Source of the DNA: Rhodanobacteraceae bacterium
Lineage (GTDB): Bacteria > Pseudomonadota > Gammaproteobacteria > Xanthomonadales > Rhodanobacteraceae
Assembly: GCA_016790075.1 (NCBI GenBank)
Contig: JAEUPP010000039.1
Location: 124,001 to 188,000, forward strand
Length of the DNA stretch: 64,000 nucleotides
Direction of reading: 5' to 3'
Part shown: piece after piece, positions 17,985 through 26,065 of the stretch
How positions within the stretch are numbered: the first letter of the stretch is position 1
Layout: each line of letters opens with the position of its first letter
Made by a program: the position numbers and the translations under genes
The notes under the pieces: model-generated
Databases searched by the model: none
Told to the model about the DNA's origin: nothing
What the model saw: the letters and a program-made list of their open reading frames with translations, nothing else

Positions 17985-19874
17985 ATGCTCAGATTCGATT
18001 CGGTCGCGCTGCGGCGCGGCAGCAAGCTGCTTTTTTCCGATGCCAGCGTTCAGCTTCATGCCGGGTGGCGTATCGGTGTAACCGGGCGCAACGGGGCTGG
18101 CAAGTCCAGTCTGTTCGCTCTCGTCGCCGGCGAACTGCAGCCCGACTCGGGTGATTTTTCGCGGCCGCGCGACTGGGTACTCGCCCACGTGCGGCAGGAA
18201 ACGCCAGCGTTGGCGCAAAGCGCCATCAACTACGTGCTCGACGGCGACCACGAATTTCGTGAAATTGAACGCCTGCTCGCCGCCGCCGAAACCGCCCACG
18301 ACGCGCTGTCCCAGGCTCAGTTGCATGAGCGCCTGCACGCAATTGGCGGCTACGCCGCACCTTCGCGGGCCAGCGCACTGCTGCACGGTCTAGGTTTCAA
18401 GTCCGGTGACGACGCGCGCAGCGTGGCCGAATTCTCCGGCGGCTGGCGCATGCGCCTGAATCTTGCGCAAGCGCTGATGTGCCGCTCCGACCTCTTGTTG
18501 CTTGACGAGCCGACCAACCACCTCGATCTCGACGCCGTGTTCTGGCTCGAAGACTGGCTGCGGCGCTACGCCGGCACGCTGCTGCTGATTTCGCACGACC
18601 GCGAGTTCCTCGACAACGTTGTAAGTCATGTACTCGAGATCGCCGATGAAAAGGTGGAACTTTTCGCGGGCACGCTATCGGGCTTCGAGCGCAAACGTGC
18701 GGAGCGACTGGTACAACAGCAACTGCAGTACGAACGGCAGCAGCGCGAGCGGGCGCATCTGCAGAGTTTTGTCGACCGTTTCAAGGCCAAGGCAAGCAAG
18801 GCGCGCCAGGCGCAGAGTCGCGTCAAGGCGCTGGAGCGCATGGTCGAAATAGCCCCGATCCGCGCGACGTCGACGATCCGCTTCGAGTTCCGCGAACCCG
18901 AAGCGCTGCCCTACCCGCTAGCGCGGCTCGACGATGCGTCCGCCGGCTACGGCGACCGCTGCGTACTGACCAACGTGAAGTTCAGCCTGGTTCCCGGCGA
19001 TCGCATTGCCTTGCTAGGCGCTAACGGTGCAGGCAAGTCCACCCTGATCAAGCTGCTGTCGGGAACTATCGAGAACCGTAGCGGCGAGCGCTTTGAAGCC
19101 AAGGGGCTGCGCATAGGCTATTTCGCGCAGCACCAGCTCGAAACCCTGGATGCCAGCGCCAGTGCCGTGGACCATCTCAAGCGCCTCGACGACAAGCTCG
19201 GTGAACAGGCGGCGCGTGATTTCCTTGGCGGCTTCGGTTTTCTCGGCGACCGCGCGCTGGAACCCGTTGCGCCGTTTTCCGGCGGCGAGAAAGCGCGGCT
19301 CTGCCTCGCGCTTGTAGTCTGGCAGCGCCCTAACCTGTTGCTGCTTGACGAGCCGACCAATCACCTCGATCTCGACATGCGTGAGGCGTTGACCGAAGCC
19401 TTGAACGGCTTTGACGGCGCAGTCGTGCTCGTTGCCCATGATCGGGCGCTGATCCGCACCTGTTGCGAAACCTTGTTGTTCGTCGGCGGTGGTCGCGTGC
19501 AACCCTACGAAGGCGACCTCGAAGATTACGCCCGTATCGTATTGCGCCAGAACGCAGAAACCCTGGCGCCGGCGGGGGCGGCAAACAACACGGCGGCCGC
19601 CGCTCGCAAACCAGACCGGCGAGAACGCGCCGACCAGCGCGCACGCGAAGCGCCGTTGCGGAAAGAAATCCAGCGGCTGGAAAAACGCATGGACGAACTC
19701 GGCGGACGCAAGCGCATGCTGGAAGCAGCCCTGGCAGACCCTGAGGTCTACGCCACCGCGACCAAGGCGGGTGAACTCACGCGCGAAATCGGCGCAGTCT
19801 GCAGTGAGTTAGGCCAGGTTGAAGACGAGTGGCTACAGATACAGGAAGCCCTGGAACAGGCCGCTGCCAACTGA
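17985..19874 (+). CDS. ABC-F family ATPase (YheS-like)
   Basis: A 629-residue soluble protein with two ABC ATPase domains and no membrane segments. Walker A motifs are GRNGAGKS (about 35-42) and GANGAGKST (about 345-353), the signatures FSGGWRMRL and FSGGEKARL, and both Walker B regions read LLLLDEPTNHLDL. An arginine/lysine-rich linker between the domains carries the P-site tRNA-interaction motif region, and the C-terminus is a coiled coil. ABC-F proteins act on the ribosome E-site. Length and domain borders are closest to YheS; Uup is the alternative. Confidence 0.85.
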   Translation: MLRFDSVALRRGSKLLFSDASVQLHAGWRIGVTGRNGAGKSSLFALVAGELQPDSGDFSRPRDWVLAHVRQETPALAQSAINYVLDGDHEFREIERLLAAAETAHDALSQAQLHERLHAIGGYAAPSRASALLHGLGFKSGDDARSVAEFSGGWRMRLNLAQALMCRSDLLLLDEPTNHLDLDAVFWLEDWLRRYAGTLLLISHDREFLDNVVSHVLEIADEKVELFAGTLSGFERKRAERLVQQQLQYERQQRERAHLQSFVDRFKAKASKARQAQSRVKALERMVEIAPIRATSTIRFEFREPEALPYPLARLDDASAGYGDRCVLTNVKFSLVPGDRIALLGANGAGKSTLIKLLSGTIENRSGERFEAKGLRIGYFAQHQLETLDASASAVDHLKRLDDKLGEQAARDFLGGFGFLGDRALEPVAPFSGGEKARLCLALVVWQRPNLLLLDEPTNHLDLDMREALTEALNGFDGAVVLVAHDRALIRTCCETLLFVGGGRVQPYEGDLEDYARIVLRQNAETLAPAGAANNTAAAARKPDRRERADQRAREAPLRKEIQRLEKRMDELGGRKRMLEAALADPEVYATATKAGELTREIGAVCSELGQVEDEWLQIQEALEQAAAN

Positions 19875-19905
19875 ACACGACATACTGCTTCGCATTGCAC
19901 GTACT

Positions 19906-19926
19906 GACTGCTGATTCAAAGCAGTC
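19906..19926. other. Hairpin after the ABC-F gene
   Basis: Perfect 7-bp stem GACTGCT/AGCAGTC (19906-19912 with 19920-19926) with a 7-base loop, 32 bases after the ABC-F stop. There is no T-tract, so it is at best a weak terminator. Confidence 0.35.
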
Positions 19927-20067
19927 AAGGCTATCCATACGCTTGTTGGCGACTAGGTCGCTCGCGCCCTGCTGCCTTCCACAACTGCGCTAGGTACCGG
20001 TACCGTTTCCTTATTGACTAGAGACTGGCGTTACAAACCGAATTCTGACCCATTCTAAGGTTCTCCT

Positions 20068-21789
20068 ATGAGTCAACTGATTGCACCGCATGGCGGCCGG
20101 CTAGTCGATCTTCTCGCCGCCGAAGCAGAACGCGACACGCTCAAGCACGAAGCGGCTACGCTACCTGGCTGGGATCTCAATGCACGCCAGCTCTGCGACG
20201 TGGAGCTGTTGATGAGCGGCGCGTTCTCGCCGCTGACCGGCTTCCTGTGCCGCGCCGACTATGAATCGGTCTGTCGCGACATGCGCCTGTCCGACGGCAC
20301 GCTGTGGCCGATACCGGTCACCCTCGACGTGAGCCGCAGTTTTGCTGATCAGCTCGGCGGGCACCGCCGTATTGCACTGCGTGACCCAGAAGGCGTCGCA
20401 CTCGCGGTGCTGGAAATTGAGGACAGCTGGGAACCCGATCGTGACGCTGAGGCACAGGCAGTATTCGGCACTACCGACCGCCTGCATGCAGGCGTGTCCT
20501 GGTTGCTCGAACGAGCCGGAGCGGTTTATCTCGGTGGCCGCCTACATGGCATCACCTTGCCGCAGCACTACGACTTCCGTCATCTTCGCCTTAGCCCGCG
20601 TGAAGTGCGGGCTCGCTTCGACAAGCTCGGCTGGCGCCGCATCGTTGCGTTTCAGACGCGCAACCCCATGCATCGCGCGCACCTGGAGCTGACTTTCCGC
20701 GCCGCCCAGATCGCTGAAGCCAATCTGCTGATTCAACCCAGCGTCGGAATGACCAAGCCCGGCGATATCGACCATTACACTCGCGTGCGCTGCTACGAAA
20801 AGCTGATCACACACTACCCCGAGCAGACGACGATGCTCTCGCTGCTACACCTGGCGATGCGCATGGGCGGTCCGCGCGAGGCACTGTGGCACGCGATCAT
20901 CCGCAAGAACCACGGCTGCTCGCACTTCATCGTCGGCCGCGATCATGCAGGCCCAGGCAACGGTGCCGACGGCAAACCGTTCTACGGTCCCTACGAGGCG
21001 CAGGAACTCGTCGCACGACACCAGGCCGAACTCGGTATCGTCATGGTGCCATTCCAGGAAATGCTCTACGTGCAGGAGCGCGCCCAGTATGCACCGGCCG
21101 ACGAGATCCGGCCGGGTGAAACGGTATTGAACATCTCGGGCACCGAACTGCGCCGACGCCTGCATGAAGGCCTCGACATCCCCGAGTGGTTTACGTATCC
21201 GGAAGTCGTTGCCGAGTTGCGTCGCACGCACCCGGCGCGCCACAAGCAGGGTTTTACCGTGTTCTTCACCGGCCTGTCCGGTGCCGGCAAGTCAACCCTG
21301 GCCAATGCGCTGATGGTGCGGCTGCTGGAACTGGGTACCCGACCCGTCACGCTGCTGGACGGCGACGTCGTGCGCAAGCACCTGTCGTCGGAACTCGGGT
21401 TCTCACGCGAGCACCGCAACCTCAACGTGCAGCGCATAGGCTTCGTCGCCAGCGAAATCACCAAGAACGGCGGCATCGCCATCTGCGCGCCTATCGCACC
21501 CTACGCCGCGGCGCGTACCGAAGTCCGTAGCATGGTTTCGCACTACGGCCAATTCGTCGAAATCCATGTCGCAACGCCGCTGGATGTTTGCGAGCAGCGC
21601 GACCGCAAGGGTCTTTACGCACTCGCACGCGCAGGGAAAATCAAGGAATTCACCGGCATCAGCGACCCCTACGAAGCGCCCGACGCGCCGGAGCTGCGCA
21701 TCGACACCAGCGAGATGCAACCCGATGAGGCGGTGCAATGCATCGTACTCAAGCTCGAAAGCCTGGGCCTGATACGACCGCGGGACTGA
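20068..21789 (+). CDS. Bifunctional sulfate adenylyltransferase/APS kinase
   Basis: A 573-residue fusion that activates sulfate in two steps, ATP plus sulfate to APS and APS to PAPS, for assimilation or sulfation. Residues 1-390 form a Sat-type ATP sulfurylase with QTRNPMHRAH (196-205) and GRDHAGPG (290-297). Residues 395-573 form an APS kinase with P-loop GLSGAGKST (402-410) and FSREHRNLN. This is the homo-oligomeric Sat type, not the CysDN type. The 190-bp upstream gap contains a TTGACT that may be a -35 box, but no convincing partner. Confidence 0.93.
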   Translation: MSQLIAPHGGRLVDLLAAEAERDTLKHEAATLPGWDLNARQLCDVELLMSGAFSPLTGFLCRADYESVCRDMRLSDGTLWPIPVTLDVSRSFADQLGGHRRIALRDPEGVALAVLEIEDSWEPDRDAEAQAVFGTTDRLHAGVSWLLERAGAVYLGGRLHGITLPQHYDFRHLRLSPREVRARFDKLGWRRIVAFQTRNPMHRAHLELTFRAAQIAEANLLIQPSVGMTKPGDIDHYTRVRCYEKLITHYPEQTTMLSLLHLAMRMGGPREALWHAIIRKNHGCSHFIVGRDHAGPGNGADGKPFYGPYEAQELVARHQAELGIVMVPFQEMLYVQERAQYAPADEIRPGETVLNISGTELRRRLHEGLDIPEWFTYPEVVAELRRTHPARHKQGFTVFFTGLSGAGKSTLANALMVRLLELGTRPVTLLDGDVVRKHLSSELGFSREHRNLNVQRIGFVASEITKNGGIAICAPIAPYAAARTEVRSMVSHYGQFVEIHVATPLDVCEQRDRKGLYALARAGKIKEFTGISDPYEAPDAPELRIDTSEMQPDEAVQCIVLKLESLGLIRPRD

Positions 21790-21796
21790 ACCGCGA

Positions 21797-21821
21797 AGCG
21801 CGGCGGCCGGGCCGCCGCGCT
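21797..21821. terminator. GC hairpin between convergent genes
   Basis: Perfect 11-bp stem (21797-21807 with 21811-21821), 3-base loop, between the convergent stops of the sulfate-activation gene (21789) and glutathione peroxidase gene (21827). No T-tract, so the terminator role is inferred from position. Confidence 0.45.
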
Positions 21822-21826
21822 CTGCG

Positions 21827-22387
21827 CTACTGCAGCACAGGCTTCACCGCAATCGCTTTTTCGATCGCCGCGACAAGTTCCGCCGAGTCGGGTTTCGTCA
21901 TGCTCGAAAAGTCGGCAATGACTTTGCCGTCACGCCCGACCAGATACTTGTAGAAATTCCAGCTCGGATAGCGCCCGCCGCTCGCGGCGGCAAGGCGTGC
22001 ATACAGCGGCGTCGCATCGTCCTTCGTCACGCGAACCTTCTCGAACATTGGGAATTTTACACCGTATGTCAAAGTGCAAAATTCCTGAATCTCCTTTTCA
22101 GTTCCCGGCTCCTGTTGCCGAAAATCGTTAGACGGAAAACCCAGGACCGCAAAGCCCTGGTCCGAGTACTTTGCATGCAGCTTTTCCAGGCCTTCGTACT
22201 GCGGCGTAAAACCACATTTGCTGGCGGTGTTCACAATCAGTAACACCTTGCCCTCGTACTGACGGCAAAGCGAAACCTTTTCCTTGCCGGCTAGTGGCCG
22301 ATATTCACTGTCAAGCAGATCACTGCAGGCCACGGCCGGCGTAGTAGCAGCGGATACGAGCAGAAGCAGAACGAGCAGTACACGCAT
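21827..22387 (-). CDS. Exported glutathione peroxidase family protein
   Basis: A 186-residue thiol peroxidase with a signal peptide (MRVLLVLLLLVSAATTPAVA), hence predicted periplasmic. The peroxidatic cysteine is Cys58 in NTASKCGFTPQ; GFPSNDFRQQEPG supplies the conserved Gln/Asn region, and WNFYKYLV carries the tryptophan of the catalytic tetrad. It has cysteine instead of selenocysteine, as is normal in bacteria. In that compartment thioredoxin-like partners are more likely reductants than glutathione. It is convergent with the sulfate-activation gene and divergent from the YtrA-like operon. Confidence 0.9.
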   Translation of the reverse strand: MRVLLVLLLLVSAATTPAVACSDLLDSEYRPLAGKEKVSLCRQYEGKVLLIVNTASKCGFTPQYEGLEKLHAKYSDQGFAVLGFPSNDFRQQEPGTEKEIQEFCTLTYGVKFPMFEKVRVTKDDATPLYARLAAASGGRYPSWNFYKYLVGRDGKVIADFSSMTKPDSAELVAAIEKAIAVKPVLQ

Positions 22388-22508
22388 GACTGTCCTCCAG
22401 AGCGGTAAGAACCCCCCTCAGCATACCCGGCCCCGTGGGCTAAGTTGCGGTTTTCCGTAACTTTTCAGAGGAAAGCGAAAAGACTTGACATCGACTCACA
22501 GAAATCGC

Positions 22509-22549
22509 TTGACGATTTTCGACATGGTGTTATAGTTCACTACAACACC
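22509..22549 (+). promoter_or_regulatory. Promoter with overlapping YtrA-type operator
   Basis: -35 TTGACG (22509-22514), 16-bp spacer, -10 TATAGT (22531-22536). An inverted repeat GGTGTTATAGT (22526-22536) and ACTACAACACC (22539-22549), matching at 10 of 11 positions, covers the -10 box. Its outer ends form GGTG-N16-CACC, the form I recall for the Xanthomonas YtrA repressor. The placement predicts repression by the GntR-family protein encoded two genes downstream. Confidence 0.75.
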
Positions 22550-22579
22550 ACCCAAGCCAAGCACCACCGAGGAATCGCC

Positions 22580-22936
22580 ATGAAAGCCAGCGCCGTCGTC
22601 ATCGTCCTGATCGCTTCCCTGACCTTTGTGGCAGGCGCCACCCTCGAAAGCGCCAGCCGCGAGACGTCAGTTCCCGCGGCAGCCAGCACACCCATCGCTG
22701 CGCCAAAAGTTGCCCCCGAGCGCGTGGCTACACTGGTTACCCTGCCAGAAGTCACTGTACGCCCGAGCGCCGAAGACCTGGCGCTGGCTTTCGCAGAACC
22801 TGTCAGCAGTGCAGCGGAAGGTTCCAACAGCGTGCCTGACTCGCCAATTCCTGCACGCTCCGGCGCTACCAGAAGCACGTTCGACATGCCCTACTATTCG
22901 TTTGGCAAAGTGCTGCCGCAGGTTAGCCAGGACTGA
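22580..22936 (+). CDS. Small exported hypothetical protein, first gene of YtrA-like operon
   Basis: A 118-residue protein that I do not recognise. Residues 1-24 form a signal peptide or membrane anchor (ASAVVIVLIASLTFVAGAT), and the rest is Ala/Pro/Ser-rich and likely disordered, ending with DMPYYSFGKVLPQVSQD. The ATG at 22580 has GAGG 8 bases upstream; a longer reading from 22445 would start before the promoter. It is followed after 5 bp by the GntR-type regulator gene and is probably under its control. A role in the envelope with the downstream ABC transporter is an inference from the operon only. Confidence 0.65.
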   Translation: MKASAVVIVLIASLTFVAGATLESASRETSVPAAASTPIAAPKVAPERVATLVTLPEVTVRPSAEDLALAFAEPVSSAAEGSNSVPDSPIPARSGATRSTFDMPYYSFGKVLPQVSQD

Positions 22937-22941
22937 CCCCC

Positions 22942-23316
22942 ATGACTATTACATGGAATGACAACACCCCGATCTACCGCCAACTACGCGACCGCGTAGT
23001 GGCGATGATTCTCGACGGGGTACTGAACGAAGGGGACGCCCTCCCTTCGGTGCGTCAGGTCGCCGCGGACTTCCAGCTAAATCCGATCACGGTGTCCAAG
23101 GCGTACCAGGAGCTGGTGGATGAACAGCTAGTAGAAAAGCGACGGGGAATCGGCATGTACGTCAACGAAGGTGCACGCGAAATGTTGCTCAAGAACGAAA
23201 GGGAGCGTTTCCTGCGCGAGGAATGGCCGGCGCTTTACGCCCGCCTGAAACGCCTAGGACTGGATGTGGAAAGGCTGGTGCAGGACAGCCGCAATCTGGA
23301 AGGAGCCACGTCATGA
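22942..23316 (+). CDS. GntR family repressor, YtrA subfamily
   Basis: A 124-residue regulator made of a GntR winged helix-turn-helix (residues 5-75: TPIYRQLRDRVVAMILDGVL, then LPSVRQVAADFQLNPITVSKAYQEL) and only a short C-terminal helical dimerisation tail. The lack of an effector domain is the mark of the YtrA subfamily, whose members sit in operons with ABC transporters, as here. It overlaps the ATPase gene by 4 bp. Autoregulation through the GGTG-N16-CACC palindrome upstream is likely. Confidence 0.88.
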   Translation: MTITWNDNTPIYRQLRDRVVAMILDGVLNEGDALPSVRQVAADFQLNPITVSKAYQELVDEQLVEKRRGIGMYVNEGAREMLLKNERERFLREEWPALYARLKRLGLDVERLVQDSRNLEGATS

Positions 23317-24170
23317 GTGCGGTGATTCAGGCACGCAACCTGAGCAAGCGATTCGGTTCTACCGCTGCGCTGGACGAAGTTTCTTTTTCAATCGAGGCCG
23401 GCCGCATAGTTGGCCTGATCGGACCGAACGGCGCAGGAAAGACCACGGCACTCAAGGCCGTTCTGGGCCTGACCGATTTCCAGGGCGAGCTCGCCGTGCT
23501 TGGACTCGATCCGCGCAAGCAGCGCCATCAGCTCATGCAGCAGGTCTGTTTCATTGCCGACGTTGCGGTATTGCCGCGCTGGCTGCGCGTCAGCGAAGCG
23601 ATCGACTTTGTCGCCGGCGTGCACCCGCGATTTTCACGCGAAAAATGCGAGCACTTCCTTGCCCGCACCAAGCTCAAGCCACGCATGCGTGTCCGCGAAA
23701 TGTCCAAGGGCATGATCGTGCAGCTACATCTGGCCCTGGTCATGGCGATCGACGCTCGCCTGCTCATCCTGGACGAGCCGACGCTAGGCCTGGACATCCT
23801 GTACCGCAAGGAGTTCTACCAGAGCCTGCTCAATGACTACTTCGACGAGCAGAAGACCATCGTCATCACCACCCATCAGGTCGAGGAAATCGAGCACATC
23901 CTGACCGACCTCATGTTCATCCGCGACGGCAAGATCGTGCTGGACGCGAGCATGGACGCAGTCGCCGACCGCTTCACCGAAGTCATGGTCAACCCGGACA
24001 AGGCCGCCGCCGCCCGCGCGCTGCAGCCCTTGGGCGAGCGCCAGATCTTCGGCAAGTCCATCTTCCTGTTTGACGGCACCGAAAAACTGCGCCTGGCTGA
24101 ACTCGGCGAAACCCGCCAGCCCAGCATCGCCGATCTGTTCGTGGCCACCATGAAAGGAACCTACGCATGA
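23313..24170 (+). CDS. ABC transporter ATP-binding protein of the YtrA-linked exporter
   Basis: A 285-residue single ABC ATPase. Walker A is GPNGAGKTT (about 36-44), the signature is degenerate (MSKGMIVQLHLA), Walker B is LLILDEPTLGLD, and the switch histidine follows in ITTHQVEE. The poorly conserved signature and the extended C-terminal part resemble the YtrB/YhcH type. I chose the ATG at 23313, which overlaps the regulator stop as ATGA; a reading from 23223 would run inside the regulator gene. It pairs with the permease gene that overlaps its 3' end. Confidence 0.88.
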   Translation: MSAVIQARNLSKRFGSTAALDEVSFSIEAGRIVGLIGPNGAGKTTALKAVLGLTDFQGELAVLGLDPRKQRHQLMQQVCFIADVAVLPRWLRVSEAIDFVAGVHPRFSREKCEHFLARTKLKPRMRVREMSKGMIVQLHLALVMAIDARLLILDEPTLGLDILYRKEFYQSLLNDYFDEQKTIVITTHQVEEIEHILTDLMFIRDGKIVLDASMDAVADRFTEVMVNPDKAAAARALQPLGERQIFGKSIFLFDGTEKLRLAELGETRQPSIADLFVATMKGTYA

Positions 24171-25135
24171 ACACCTTCACCTGGCTGCTCAAACGCGAAT
24201 ACTGGGAACACCGCGGCGGATTCCAGTGGGCGCCGCTGATTGCTGCCGGCGTCGTACTGCTGGTCTTTACGATTGCCGTCATCACGGGCCTGTCGAACCT
24301 TCGCCACGAAGGCGCACGATTGAACGGCGTACGGCTGGGCGACTTCGCTGCAGCGATGACGCCGGAACAGCAGCAGCAGGTCGGCGAAGGCATCAATGTG
24401 GGGCTGTTCTTTTCCGCCTCGCCGGTCGCGATCACGCTGGCCATCGTGACGTTCTTCTACCTGCTGGGCTCGCTCTACGATGATCGCCGCGACCGTAGCA
24501 TTCTGTTCTGGAAGTCACTGCCGGTGTCGGATCTGGAAACCGTGCTGTCGAAAGTCGTTGCAGCGACCGTGATAGCACCGGTGCTCGCCCTGGGGGCAGC
24601 CCTGGTCCTTATGCTCGGCATGCTGATCCTGCTCAGCATCGTCGTTTCCGTATACGGCGCGAATCCGTTTACGACCATCTGGGCCAATGCCTCGCCGCTG
24701 AGTGTGGTCGCCAAGATAGCGCTGCTGATCCCGCTGAACGCTATCTGGGCGCTGCCGACCATAGGCTGGCTGATGCTGTGTTCCGCATTCGCCAAGCGCG
24801 TGCCCTTCCTCTGGGCAACCTTGCTGCCAGTCGCCGTCGGTGTCTGTATTTCGATCTTCGACGCCGTGTCGAATCTGCGCATACCGAACGACTGGTTCTG
24901 GGAGCATATTGTCGGCCGGATCCTGTTCAGCATCCTCCCGGGCAGCTGGATGGACTTCAGCGACTTGGACCGCAAGATGGATGGAGCCAGCGGTCCGGAG
25001 GCACTGCTTGGCGCAATCAATCTCGATACGATTCTCGCGCCGCTGTCGGGTGCCAACATCTGGATCGGTGCCGCCGCCGGCATAGCCATGATCGCCACCG
25101 CCGTTTGGCTGCGCCGCTGGCGCGACGACAGCTGA
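24167..25135 (+). CDS. ABC transporter permease of the YtrA-linked exporter
   Basis: A 322-residue integral membrane protein with about six hydrophobic segments (near 20-45, 88-105, 125-160, 180-215 and 225-245, and 293-315). The segment FFYLLGSLYDDRRDRSILFWKSLPVSD is typical of ABC-2-type permeases. With the upstream ATPase it forms a presumed exporter whose substrate is unknown; relatives are induced by cell-wall stress. It ends the operon just before a strong terminator. Confidence 0.85.
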   Translation: MNTFTWLLKREYWEHRGGFQWAPLIAAGVVLLVFTIAVITGLSNLRHEGARLNGVRLGDFAAAMTPEQQQQVGEGINVGLFFSASPVAITLAIVTFFYLLGSLYDDRRDRSILFWKSLPVSDLETVLSKVVAATVIAPVLALGAALVLMLGMLILLSIVVSVYGANPFTTIWANASPLSVVAKIALLIPLNAIWALPTIGWLMLCSAFAKRVPFLWATLLPVAVGVCISIFDAVSNLRIPNDWFWEHIVGRILFSILPGSWMDFSDLDRKMDGASGPEALLGAINLDTILAPLSGANIWIGAAAGIAMIATAVWLRRWRDDS

Positions 25136-25160
25136 CCTTCTGCCGCTGTAGAACCTTAGG

Positions 25161-25188
25161 AAAGGGGCCGCTATTGCGGCCCCTTTTT
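25161..25188 (+). terminator. Rho-independent terminator of the YtrA-like operon
   Basis: Perfect 11-bp stem (25161-25171 with 25176-25186), loop TATT, running into five T (25184-25188). It isolates the operon from arsR. Confidence 0.9.
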
Positions 25189-25210
25189 GTTGTCTTCAGC
25201 CTGTCACTAA

Positions 25211-25241
25211 GTTCGATTATTCTAGATATATGGAATCGAAC
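25211..25241 (+). promoter_or_regulatory. Candidate ArsR operator overlapping the arsR start
   Basis: Perfect 8-bp arms GTTCGATT (25211-25218) and AATCGAAC (25234-25241) separated by 15 bases. The repeat contains the AT-rich TATTCTAGATATAT that probably includes the -10 region and extends over the arsR start codon at 25230. Binding of ArsR here would block initiation. The close spacing suggests a leaderless or nearly leaderless transcript. Confidence 0.55.
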
Positions 25242-25574
25242 ATCGCCGTTCAGGCTCTAGCCGCCTTAGCCCAGACGAGCCGCCTTGCTGTTTACCGTCT
25301 GCTGGTCGAGGTCGGACCGAAAGGCCTGGCCGCGACCGAAATTGCCGAACGTCTGCTGGTAACGGCCAATACCCTGTCGTTCCACCTCAAGACCCTCAGC
25401 CGGGCTGATCTCATTCTCGCCCGACCCGAGGGGCGCTTCATCTATTACTCGGCGAATTTCCCACGTATGGCGGAGCTCGTCGCATTCCTTACTGAAAATT
25501 GCTGTGGCGGCCAGCCTTGTGCGCCTTTGCACCAACCGCCACAGCGCATAACTGCCGGAGCCTCCGATGACTGA
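25230..25574 (+). CDS. arsR: ArsR family metalloid-responsive repressor
   Basis: A 114-residue winged-helix repressor (MESNIAVQALAALAQTSRLAVYRLL opening, recognition region TANTLSFHLKTLSRADL). The classic alpha-3 ELCVCDL arsenite site is missing. Instead the C-terminus carries CCGGQPC, a cysteine cluster that probably binds arsenite, as in ArsR variants with C-terminal cysteine pairs. It is the first gene of arsR-arsC-aquaporin and overlaps arsC by 8 bp. It likely represses its own operon through the palindrome at the start codon. Confidence 0.88.
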   Translation: MESNIAVQALAALAQTSRLAVYRLLVEVGPKGLAATEIAERLLVTANTLSFHLKTLSRADLILARPEGRFIYYSANFPRMAELVAFLTENCCGGQPCAPLHQPPQRITAGASDD

Positions 25575-26061
25575 TCGTGTCTACAACGTCTTGTTTCTCT
25601 GCACTGGCAACTCAGCGCGCAGCATCCTCGCCGAGGCGACGCTGAATCATCTGGGCGCGGGCCGTTTCCGCGCATTCAGCGCCGGAAGCCGCCCGAACGG
25701 AACGGTCAACCCATTCGCCCTCGCGCTGCTGCAGCGCGTGGGCATCGCCACTGAAGGTTTGCGCAGCAAGAGCTGGGATGAGTTTGAACAACCCGGCGCT
25801 CCGGTACTCGACTTCATCTTTACCGTCTGCGGCAACGCCGCCGGCGAGGTCTGCCCCGTATGGCCAGGGCATCCGATTACCGCCCACTGGGGCGTAGACG
25901 ATCCCGCTGCGGTGGAAGGCTCCGATGCGGACAAGACGAACGCGTTTCGCGACGCCTACACGATACTGCAGCGGCGCATCAGCCTGTTTATCAGCTTGCC
26001 GATCGCATCATTGGATCGCCTCGCGATCCAGAGCGAGCTGTGTGCGATTGGCGAGGCCTGA
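25567..26061 (+). CDS. arsC: Arsenate reductase, low-molecular-weight phosphatase family
   Basis: A 164-residue cytoplasmic reductase converting arsenate to arsenite. The P-loop is LFLCTGNSARS, with the nucleophilic cysteine near residue 12, and the FTVCGNAAGEVCPVWPG segment supplies the further redox cysteines of the thioredoxin-type family. It is longer than E. coli plasmid ArsC and unrelated to it. It sits between arsR and an aquaporin gene, so arsenite produced here could leave through that channel. Confidence 0.9.
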   Translation: MTDRVYNVLFLCTGNSARSILAEATLNHLGAGRFRAFSAGSRPNGTVNPFALALLQRVGIATEGLRSKSWDEFEQPGAPVLDFIFTVCGNAAGEVCPVWPGHPITAHWGVDDPAAVEGSDADKTNAFRDAYTILQRRISLFISLPIASLDRLAIQSELCAIGEA

Positions 26062-26065
26062 TTCC

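Noticed and set aside
19875-20067. tRNA or small RNA gene between the ABC-F and sulfate-activation genes
   Set aside because: Only a 7-bp hairpin is present; no cloverleaf or T-loop sequence could be found here or in other gaps.
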